Shown: piece after piece, positions 1 through 5,208 of the stretch
How the letters are laid out: each line of letters starts with the position of its first letter
Position numbering within the stretch: position 1 is the first letter of the stretch
From: Acidimicrobiales bacterium
GTDB taxonomy: Bacteria > Actinomycetota > Acidimicrobiia > Acidimicrobiales > JABEUL01
Length of the DNA: 5,208 nt
NCBI GenBank assembly: GCA_013044465.1
Contig: JABEUL010000092.1
Span: forward strand, 1-5,208
Direction of reading: 5' to 3'
Position numbers and translations under genes: made by a program
Notes under the pieces: generated by a model
Database searches by the model: none
What the model was told of the DNA's origin: nothing
What the model saw: only the letters and a program-made list of their open reading frames with translations

Positions 1-1680
1 GTCTATTCTCAGCTTGATCGCGATGCGCTACATGTCCGCCTGGCAGACGAAGCATATGCACTACCTGGTGAAACAGCTGCAGAGAGCTACCTTAATACTG
101 AAGCCATCATCAAGGCTATAACTGAGTCAAAGGCAGACGCTCTTCACCCAGGTTACGGCTTTTTCTCGGAAAATACTGACTTTGCCAGAGCAATTACTGA
201 TTTGGGCGTTACCTTTATTGGCCCGCCTCCAGAGGCCATAGAAATTATGGGGGATAAAATCAGTTCGAGACTAGCGGCCGAGGCCGCTGGGGTAAATGGC
301 GTGCCTGGCAGATCTGAGCCAGTTGGAGATGTTAGCGAGATTCTTTCATTTGGCCAAGACTTTGGATGGCCCATTGCAATTAAAGCAGCGTATGGGGGCG
401 GGGGTCGCGGGATGAAAGTTGTGAGCAACCCAGACAATGCTCAAGAAGCCATGGACTCTGCCAAGAGAGAAGCACTAGGCGCATTTGGACGGGATGAAAT
501 TTACTTGGAGAAGTATCTGGACTGGCCCCGTCACATTGAAATGCAAATATTTGCTGATGCGCACGGCAATGTTGTGTGGCTGGGTGAAAGAGACTGCTCA
601 ACGCAGCGAAGGCACCAGAAACTAATTGAAGAAAGTCCTGCTCCAAACTTTCCCCATGAAACCCGGATCAAGATGGGCGAGGCAGCTGTGGCGGTTGCTA
701 AAGCCTGTGGCTATGTCAATGCCGGAACAGTTGAGTTTCTGTTTCAAGGCGGCGAGTTCTACTTTTTGGAGATGAACACAAGGCTTCAAGTGGAACACCC
801 CGTAACCGAGCAAGTTGTTGGAATGGACCTAGTTGAACTGCAACTTAGAGTTGCCCAAGGTGAACCACTTGGATTTAATCAGGCCGATATAACAACTTCT
901 GGTCATGCCTTTGAATGCCGAATTAATGCCGAAGACCCATCTGGTGGGAAATTTACTCCCTCGCCTGGGACAATTACCAAGTGGAGAGCCCCGGGAGGAT
1001 ATGGCGTTCGACTTGATGCTGGTTATGATGCAGGTGATGTGATAAGCCAGTTTTACGACAATTTGATTGCAAAGCTCATTACTTGGGGACCAAACCGTGA
1101 AGTTGCCAGAAAGAAGATGCTAAGGGCCCTTGATGAGATGGTGATAGAGGGCGTAGCAACTACGATTCCCTCCCACAAAGCCGTGTTGTCAAATGCAGAA
1201 TTTATAGCTGGTGAGCACTCAACTAGGTGGGTAGAAGACAGGCTGGACCTTTCGTCAATCCCGCCCTTTAAACCAGAGGCCACTCAAATTGGAGATGATG
1301 GCTCTACAAAAGTTTTGAGAGATGTTGATGCAGAGGTAGACGGCCGTCGCTACAGGGTGAAACTTTGGCTTCCAACTGAAGGCATTCCATCTGGAACATC
1401 GACCAAATCAGGTAGTTCGGCCAAACGATCTAAGCCAACCAACAGTGGCGGACCATTAAGTGTTTCAAGCGGCACCATAACAGTGCCCATGCAAGGGACC
1501 GTGGTAAAGGTTCATGTGAAAGAAGGCGACAGCGTGGAAGTTGGCCAGACCGTAGTCACACTTGAAGCCATGAAAATGGAAAACGCCATTACCACTGACA
1601 CTGCTGGCACTGTGAAAGAAGTCAGAGTGTCATCAGGCGACGCTGTTGGTCCTGGAGACGTCTTAGTAGTTATTGGTTAA
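1..1680 (+). CDS. Acetyl/propionyl-CoA carboxylase alpha subunit (biotin carboxylase + BCCP), 5' partial
   Basis: This is the biotin-carrying alpha chain of a cytoplasmic acyl-CoA carboxylase. It carboxylates biotin with ATP and bicarbonate for transfer to an acyl-CoA by a separate beta subunit. The frame is open from base 1, giving 559 residues. The start lies upstream: residues such as Glu245, Glu257 and Arg307 fall 31 below their E. coli AccC equivalents (276, 288, 338), so about 31 residues are missing. Visible in order are HPGYGFFSEN (49-58), the ATP-grasp glycine loop GGGGRGMK (132-139), RRHQK (203-207; Lys207 matches AccC Lys238), EMNTRLQVEHP (257-267), ECRINAEDP (305-313), a Ser/Gly/Lys-rich linker (about 461-490) and a biotinyl domain (491-559) with EAMKMEN. 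All catalytic residues I could check are present. Substrate choice depends on the beta subunit, which is not here. The nearby methylmalonyl-CoA mutase favours propionyl-CoA (PccA/AccA3-like), but acetyl-CoA remains possible. Confidence 0.95.
   Translation, partial: VYSQLDRDALHVRLADEAYALPGETAAESYLNTEAIIKAITESKADALHPGYGFFSENTDFARAITDLGVTFIGPPPEAIEIMGDKISSRLAAEAAGVNGVPGRSEPVGDVSEILSFGQDFGWPIAIKAAYGGGGRGMKVVSNPDNAQEAMDSAKREALGAFGRDEIYLEKYLDWPRHIEMQIFADAHGNVVWLGERDCSTQRRHQKLIEESPAPNFPHETRIKMGEAAVAVAKACGYVNAGTVEFLFQGGEFYFLEMNTRLQVEHPVTEQVVGMDLVELQLRVAQGEPLGFNQADITTSGHAFECRINAEDPSGGKFTPSPGTITKWRAPGGYGVRLDAGYDAGDVISQFYDNLIAKLITWGPNREVARKKMLRALDEMVIEGVATTIPSHKAVLSNAEFIAGEHSTRWVEDRLDLSSIPPFKPEATQIGDDGSTKVLRDVDAEVDGRRYRVKLWLPTEGIPSGTSTKSGSSAKRSKPTNSGGPLSVSSGTITVPMQGTVVKVHVKEGDSVEVGQTVVTLEAMKMENAITTDTAGTVKEVRVSSGDAVGPGDVLVVIG
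1564..1578 (+). other. Biotinylation motif EAMKM of the carboxylase
   Basis: The five codons encode EAMKM, the canonical biotin-attachment motif. The acceptor lysine is encoded at 1573-1575 (window residue 525) and is followed by 34 residues to the C-terminus, the usual placement in biotinyl domains. It should be modified by biotin protein ligase (BirA), which is not in the window. Confidence 0.93.
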
Positions 1681-1687
1681 CTAAAAG

Positions 1688-2830
1688 ATGGCTGAGGTTG
1701 ACCTTTCTAGACTTAGGGCTCTTTTTGAACCGCATCGACAAAGGGTAATCGACCTATCACATAATATTCACGCCCATCCGGAACTTGCATTTGAGGAGTA
1801 TCGAGCTCTCAATTGGTGTGCTGAAGCTCTTGGCGAAGCCAATATTGAGGTAGAGGGAGGGATCTGCGATCTTCCGACTGCATTTAGGGCATCTCTGGGT
1901 GAAGGTGAAATAACTATAGCCATATGTGCTGAATATGATGCTCTCCCTGGAATAGGTCACGCATGTGGTCACAATATAATTGCGGCGTCAGCAGTTGGAG
2001 CTGGCATAATACTTTCAAAATTGGTGGGTGATTTGGGGATAAAAGTTCTCATTCTTGGTACTCCAGCCGAAGAAGGCGGCGGCGGCAAAATTCTCATGAT
2101 GGATAGAGGAGCATTTGTGGGAGTTGATGCTGCCATGATGATTCATCCAGCCCCTGTGCACAATATAACAATGCACTGTCGTGCACTTGAGCAATTTGAA
2201 GTTCACTATGAGGGAAAAGAAGCACATGCATCTGCCAGTCCCGAACTCGGGCGCAATGCTTTAGATGCTCAAGTTGTCTCGCAAGTCTCCCTCGGACTTC
2301 TTCGCCAACACTTGCCAAAAGGAGATCAATACCATGGGATCATCACAAAAGGTGGTGACGCACCTAACATTGTCCCAGATCACACATCGGCTTCCTACTA
2401 CATTCGCTCATCCACTCTTAAACAGCTTGGCGAACTGAGAAAAAGAGTAATGGCTTGTTTTGAAGCAGGCGCACTTGCTACTGGAACATCGCTTTACATC
2501 AATGAGCTAGGACCCGCCTATTCAGAGTTTAAACATGATGATCTGTTAGGTCAGAGCTATAGAAAAGCCGCATCCGATCTGGGTGTGGAACTTCCAATAA
2601 ATGACATAATTGGTCTTAGTGCATCCACGGATATGGGAAATGTATCCTTAAAAATTCCATCCATTCATCCCTTGGTTGGCATTGACTCAAATGGTTCCAT
2701 GAATCACCAAAGCGCTTTTGCACAAGCTTGTGTTACGCAAAGTGCAGATGATGCAGTAGTTTTTTCATCCTTTGCTATGGCACTGACGGCAATTGACTAT
2801 GCCACTAACAAGGCGAAGGCTGTTCAGTAG
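1688..2830 (+). CDS. M20-family metallo-amidohydrolase/peptidase (M20D, PM20D2-like)
   Basis: This is a predicted cytoplasmic two-metal hydrolase of 380 residues that cleaves an amide or peptide bond; there is no signal peptide or membrane segment. The N-terminal part shows HAHPEL (28-33), EYDALPG (82-88) and HACGHN (91-96). The PAEEGGGG loop follows at 126-133, then MIHP (151-154). The lid domain (about 165-285) carries GKEAHAS (176-182) and PNIVPDH (226-232), and the C-terminal part has STDMGN (313-318) and MNHQSAF (338-344). By comparison with M20D enzymes such as plant ILL2, the metal ligands should be Cys93, His95, Glu129, His153 and His340, with Glu128 as general base; all are present. 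The GHACGHN wording resembles PM20D2 dipeptidases and AbgB-type aminobenzoyl-glutamate hydrolases, so the substrate could be a dipeptide or an N-acyl amino acid and cannot be read from sequence. The ATG lies 7 bases after the carboxylase stop with no clear Shine-Dalgarno sequence, suggesting translational coupling. Confidence 0.92.
   Translation: MAEVDLSRLRALFEPHRQRVIDLSHNIHAHPELAFEEYRALNWCAEALGEANIEVEGGICDLPTAFRASLGEGEITIAICAEYDALPGIGHACGHNIIAASAVGAGIILSKLVGDLGIKVLILGTPAEEGGGGKILMMDRGAFVGVDAAMMIHPAPVHNITMHCRALEQFEVHYEGKEAHASASPELGRNALDAQVVSQVSLGLLRQHLPKGDQYHGIITKGGDAPNIVPDHTSASYYIRSSTLKQLGELRKRVMACFEAGALATGTSLYINELGPAYSEFKHDDLLGQSYRKAASDLGVELPINDIIGLSASTDMGNVSLKIPSIHPLVGIDSNGSMNHQSAFAQACVTQSADDAVVFSSFAMALTAIDYATNKAKAVQ
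2824..2830. other. Convergent 7-bp overlap of two coding sequences
   Basis: The + strand hydrolase ends with TAG at 2828-2830. The - strand mutase ends with TGA, read from 2826 down to 2824. The two stop codons sit one base apart within a shared 7-bp stretch, so there is no intergenic space for a dedicated terminator. Both reading frames are well supported at their C-termini, so the overlap is unlikely to come from a wrong stop call. Confidence 0.9.
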
Positions 2831-4419
2831 CTAGGTCTATACTCACCAAAGGCTTCTCTCAACACATCTGAGACTTCACCCAAAGTTGCTCTTGCTCGGA
2901 GCGCTCCTTTCATAGGAATTAGTAGATTTGTGCTGCCATTAGTTGCCTGCAATAGATCACCAAGAGTCTTTTTGACCAACTCGTTGTCTCTGGTTTCTTT
3001 GAGCTTCTTAGTCCTTGCAATTTGATTAATGGCCAGCTGAGGATCAATTGGAAATACATCGGGAGAGTCTGACGATTCATCGCCAAAACGGTTGACTCCA
3101 ACCACTACTTTTTCACCACTATCAATTGCCTTTGCATAGCTGTAAGCTGATTTCTCAATTTCCTCTTGGATATAACCCTCTTCAATTGCAGTTACCGCTC
3201 CACCCATTGCTTCAATCTTGTCCAAGTACTCCCAAGCTTGAGCTTCAACTTCATCGGTGAGACTCTCTATGAACCATGAGCCAGCCAGTGGATCGACTGT
3301 ATCGGTAGCTCCTGATTCGAAACCAATAATTTGTTGAGTTCTAAGGGCAATTTTGGCAGCCTTTGCCGTGGGGAGTCCTAATGCCTCGTCAAAGCCATTG
3401 GTGTGGAGACTCTGAGTCCCGCCAAGTACTGCAGCCAAACCTTGAATAGTCACCCTTGCAATATTGTTCTCAGGCTGCTGAGCGGTCAAAGTTGATCCGC
3501 CAGTTTGGGTATGGAACCGCATTTTGGCAGTCTTTGGGTCCTTGGCGTGAAAGCGCTCGATCATGATTTTTGCCCACATACGCCTTGCTGCACGAAACTT
3601 TGCCACCTCTTCAAAAAGATGATTGTGTGCATTCCAAAAAAAACTAAGCCGTGGTCCAAAATCATCTATATCAAGCCCAGTCTTAAGGGCTGCTTCCACG
3701 TAAGCTATTCCGTTGGCAATCGTAAATGCAATCTCTTGGACAGCACTTGAACCAGCTTCCCTGATGTGGTAGCCAGATATTGAAATCGTATTCCAATTAG
3801 GCATGTTCTTGGCGCAGTATTCAAAAGTGTCAGTGATAAGACGCATCGAGGGCCTAGGTGGATAGATATATGTTCCACGTGCAGCGTATTCTTTTAAAAT
3901 ATCGTTTTGGATAGTTCCACCCAGTTTCTCAGAAGGTACTCCATTTTGCTCAGCCACCAGTTCATATAGCAGCAAGAGTATGGATGCTGTCGCATTAATG
4001 GTCATAGATGTAGTGACAGTGTCTAGAGGAAGCCCTTTAAGAAGTAGCGACATGTCCTCAATCGAATCAATGGCCACACCGACTTTGCCTACTTCGCCCT
4101 CAGCCCTTTTATGGTCAGAGTCAAAGCCCATCTGGGTAGGGAGGTCAAATGCACAAGAAAGTCCGGTTTGGCCAGCACCAAGGAGAAAATGAAACCGTTC
4201 GTTGGTTGATTCAGCCGATCCGAAGCCAGCATACTGGCGCATCGTCCAAAGACGGCCCCTATACATATCTTTCTGGACCCCTCTTGTGTAGGGGTAGGCT
4301 CCTGGTGTTCCTAGCTTAGAGTCGTAGTCAAAACCCTCTAAATCACTTTTGGTGTATAGAGGCTTAATCTCAATTCCAGAATCCGTTGCCCTATTATTTG
4401 CTTTTTCATCTTTGGACAT
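2824..4419 (-). CDS. mcmA: Methylmalonyl-CoA mutase large (catalytic TIM-barrel) subunit, separate-chain type
   Basis: This catalyses the adenosylcobalamin-dependent rearrangement of (R)-methylmalonyl-CoA to succinyl-CoA in the cytoplasm. The 531 residues hold the acyl-CoA mutase barrel only. They end at GEYRPSY, without the cobalamin-binding DxHxxG domain, so a small B12-binding partner is needed. Motifs include YPYTRGV (42-48), RQYAGFG (61-67), GTIQND (168-173), RGTYIYPP (181-188), SISGYHIREAG (213-223) and QSLHTNGFDEA (336-346). Aligned to Propionibacterium MutB, Tyr63, Gln171, Arg181, Tyr217 and His218 match Tyr89, Gln197, Arg207, Tyr243 and His244. Tyr63 and Arg181 bind the substrate carboxylate. 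They are replaced in isobutyryl-CoA mutase (Phe, Gln) and Tyr63 is replaced in 2-hydroxyisobutyryl-CoA mutase, so methylmalonyl-CoA is the predicted substrate. The ATG at 4419 is the only usable start after the in-frame TAG at 4458-4456. There is no Shine-Dalgarno sequence. Confidence 0.95.
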   Translation of the reverse strand: MSKDEKANNRATDSGIEIKPLYTKSDLEGFDYDSKLGTPGAYPYTRGVQKDMYRGRLWTMRQYAGFGSAESTNERFHFLLGAGQTGLSCAFDLPTQMGFDSDHKRAEGEVGKVGVAIDSIEDMSLLLKGLPLDTVTTSMTINATASILLLLYELVAEQNGVPSEKLGGTIQNDILKEYAARGTYIYPPRPSMRLITDTFEYCAKNMPNWNTISISGYHIREAGSSAVQEIAFTIANGIAYVEAALKTGLDIDDFGPRLSFFWNAHNHLFEEVAKFRAARRMWAKIMIERFHAKDPKTAKMRFHTQTGGSTLTAQQPENNIARVTIQGLAAVLGGTQSLHTNGFDEALGLPTAKAAKIALRTQQIIGFESGATDTVDPLAGSWFIESLTDEVEAQAWEYLDKIEAMGGAVTAIEEGYIQEEIEKSAYSYAKAIDSGEKVVVGVNRFGDESSDSPDVFPIDPQLAINQIARTKKLKETRDNELVKKTLGDLLQATNGSTNLLIPMKGALRARATLGEVSDVLREAFGEYRPSY

Positions 4420-4426
4420 AGCTATA

Positions 4427-4432
4427 ACTTTA
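4427..4432 (-). promoter_or_regulatory. Possible -10 element of a leaderless mutase promoter
   Basis: Read on the - strand, TAAAGT fits the TANNNT -10 pattern and sits 7 bases before the mutase ATG. Transcription would then begin at or next to the start codon and give a leaderless mRNA, common in Actinomycetota. The absence of a Shine-Dalgarno sequence before this ATG agrees. No good -35 hexamer is seen at 16-18 bp spacing (AAATTA lies at 4455-4450), and the region is AT-rich, so a chance match is quite possible. Confidence 0.25.
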
Positions 4433-4455
4433 GAGAATTGTGAGCCCTCTAATTT

Positions 4456-4578
4456 CTAATCTCGCAAGTTGACCACAAAACTAACTAATTTACCTGCATC
4501 ATTGATACCAAAAGTAATTAAATCCACCATCAATTCAGATTGCAGTGGCCAAAAGTAAACCTCTTCTTTATTAAAAGT
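4456..4578 (-). other. Open in-frame segment after the moeB stop (possible gene remnant or small ORF)
   Basis: Directly after the moeB-like TAA the same frame stays open for 40 codons, to TAG at 4458-4456. An ATG at 4530-4528 would give a 24-residue peptide. The conceptual translation contains VDLITFGINDAGKLVSFVV, which looks like a strand-turn-strand 'ITF..D..GK..SF' element found at the C-termini of many beta-rich domains. It could be the eroded tail of a lost gene, a C-terminal extension cut off by a stop, a real small protein, or chance. No Shine-Dalgarno sequence precedes the ATG. I do not call it a gene. Confidence 0.25.
4510..4548 (-). terminator. Possible weak intrinsic terminator after the moeB-like gene
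   Basis: On the - strand, 4548-4524 can fold as CCACTGCAAT, loop CTGA, then ATTG and TGGTGG. This gives about ten pairs, two of them G-T wobbles, with one bulged A. It is followed by ATTTAATTACTTTT (4523-4510), T-rich but interrupted. It starts 31 bases after the moeB stop, a sensible place for a terminator separating that gene from the mutase. The stem is not GC-rich, so termination would be weak, and the same bases lie in the open segment noted separately. Confidence 0.3.
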
Positions 4579-5208
4579 TTAGACCTTGGCGGGTTCTTTC
4601 ACATGAGGTATGCAAAGTCCGTCGTATTCAGCAATAACAATTTCTCCGGCATTGTCCCCGCATGTTGGGCAGTTTGGATCACGCCTGACTTTAAAGGTCC
4701 TAAATTCTTGGCCAAGTGCATCGTAAGAAAGCAAACGGCCAGATAACGAGTCGCCTATTCCGAGTAATAGTTTGATAGCTTCAACAGCTTCAAGAGAACC
4801 GACAATTCCACAAAGTACTCCCAACACCCCAGCTTCTGCACATGATGGAGCTAATTCAGCCGGAGGTGGCTCAGGAACGAGACACCTATAGCAAGGACCA
4901 ATCCAGGGTTGGAATACGGTGATTTGCCCCTCGAATCTAAATATTGAACCGTGAACTACTGGAATGTCTTTAATTAGTGAAGCGTCATTGACAAGATAAC
5001 GGGTTGGAAAGTTATCTGTTCCATCCACAATTACGTCATATCCGTCAAAGATTTCTAAAATATTATCGGCACCTAATCGAGTGTCATAGGTGATTACATT
5101 CACATCAGGATTAAGGAGTGTAAGTGTCTTTTTGGCGCTATCAACTTTCCTGTCTCCGATTCGATCAACGTTGTGGAGTATTTGGCGCTGCAAATTCGAA
5201 GCATCAAC
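4579..5208 (-). CDS. moeB: MoeB/ThiF-type E1-like adenylyltransferase for a sulfur-carrier protein, 5' partial
   Basis: Enzymes of this family adenylate the C-terminal glycine of a ubiquitin-like sulfur carrier (MoaD, ThiS or similar) in the cytoplasm, preparing it to receive sulfur. The frame is open to the right edge and ends at TAA (4581-4579), giving 209 residues. The first are VDASNLQRQ, the conserved segment just after the nucleotide-binding Rossmann strand. The N-terminus with the GxGGxG motif, perhaps 50-80 residues, is therefore outside the window. Visible are DGTDNF (62-67), zinc cysteine pairs CYRC (106-109) and CPTC (180-183), and SCAEAGVLG with Cys123 at the conserved E1 cysteine position. 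The protein stops 26 residues after the second zinc pair, so it lacks the C-terminal rhodanese domain of MoeZ/Uba4-type proteins. Whether the partner serves molybdopterin, thiamin or another pathway cannot be decided here. The mutase gene follows on the same strand after 159 bp. Confidence 0.9.
   Translation of the reverse strand, partial: VDASNLQRQILHNVDRIGDRKVDSAKKTLTLLNPDVNVITYDTRLGADNILEIFDGYDVIVDGTDNFPTRYLVNDASLIKDIPVVHGSIFRFEGQITVFQPWIGPCYRCLVPEPPPAELAPSCAEAGVLGVLCGIVGSLEAVEAIKLLLGIGDSLSGRLLSYDALGQEFRTFKVRRDPNCPTCGDNAGEIVIAEYDGLCIPHVKEPAKV

Noticed and set aside
202..204. TTG at 202 as the start of the carboxylase gene
   Set aside because: The frame is open to base 1 and residues before it (DALHVRLADEAYAL, HPGYGFFSEN) are conserved biotin carboxylase sequence, so this is an internal leucine.
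153..813. Three - strand open frames opposite the carboxylase (153-437, 380-646, 622-813)
   Set aside because: They overlap one another and lie antisense to highly conserved ATP-grasp codons, with no sign of independent coding.
2898..2907. Perfect palindrome GGAGCGCTCC followed by TTT as a + strand terminator for the hydrolase
   Set aside because: It has no loop of its own: as a hairpin it leaves only three pairs around a four-base loop, and it lies in conserved mutase coding sequence.
3505..3750. 81-codon open frame on the + strand inside the mutase gene
   Set aside because: It lies entirely antisense to conserved barrel sequence, and its translation resembles no family I recognise. It is a shadow of the real gene, as are the similar frames at 3980-4192 and 4540-4746.
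2824..4419. Isobutyryl-CoA mutase (IcmA) or 2-hydroxyisobutyryl-CoA mutase (HcmA) identity
   Set aside because: The deciding positions carry Tyr63 and Arg181, the methylmalonyl-CoA mutase residues, rather than the Phe/Gln or Ile/Gln type substitutions of those enzymes.
5191..5193. TTG at 5193 (- strand) as the start of the MoeB-like gene
   Set aside because: The five upstream codons encode VDASN, which with LQRQ forms the conserved VDxSNLQRQ segment. The gene continues past the window edge.
1..5208. Mobile element, CRISPR array, toxin-antitoxin or defence system
   Set aside because: The window is almost filled by four recognisable housekeeping-type genes, and I saw no direct repeat arrays, terminal inverted repeats or transposase motifs.

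Overview
The window looks like ordinary chromosomal DNA from a moderately low-GC member of the Actinomycetota. My best guess is the class Acidimicrobiia. The grounds are the fused biotin carboxylase-BCCP alpha chain, the wording of that protein and of the MoeB-like protein (for example an SCAEAGVLGVLC segment), and genes that start without a Shine-Dalgarno sequence. This placement comes from remembered family resemblance, not from a search. There is no rRNA, tRNA, insertion sequence, CRISPR array, phage gene or obvious repeat.

Layout: (1) 1-1680, + strand, an acyl-CoA carboxylase alpha subunit (biotin carboxylase plus biotin carrier domain) that has lost about 31 N-terminal residues to the window edge. 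(2) 1688-2830, + strand, a complete M20-family (M20D/PM20D2-like) metallo-amidohydrolase that starts 7 bases after the carboxylase stop and is probably in the same operon. (3) 2824-4419, - strand, a complete methylmalonyl-CoA mutase large chain without a cobalamin-binding domain; its tail overlaps the hydrolase tail by 7 bp in convergent orientation. (4) 4420-4578, a 159-bp gap holding a possible weak terminator, a possible leaderless promoter and an open in-frame stretch. (5) 4579-5208, - strand, the C-terminal part of a MoeB/ThiF-type E1-like adenylyltransferase that runs off the right edge.

How the genes fit together: a biotin-dependent carboxylase acting on propionyl-CoA makes methylmalonyl-CoA, and methylmalonyl-CoA mutase turns that into succinyl-CoA. 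Genes 1 and 3 are therefore probably the two ends of the propionyl-CoA to succinyl-CoA route, used in the breakdown of odd-chain fatty acids, branched amino acids or sterols. The carboxyltransferase (beta) subunit, methylmalonyl-CoA epimerase, the B12-binding mutase subunit and the MeaB-type chaperone are not in the window. The M20 hydrolase has no evident role in that route, and the MoeB-like gene belongs to sulfur-carrier activation (molybdopterin, thiamin or related).

I found no convincing new biological system. The points most worth a second look are the open segment after the moeB stop, the separate-subunit mutase whose partner is missing here, and the overlapping convergent gene ends.
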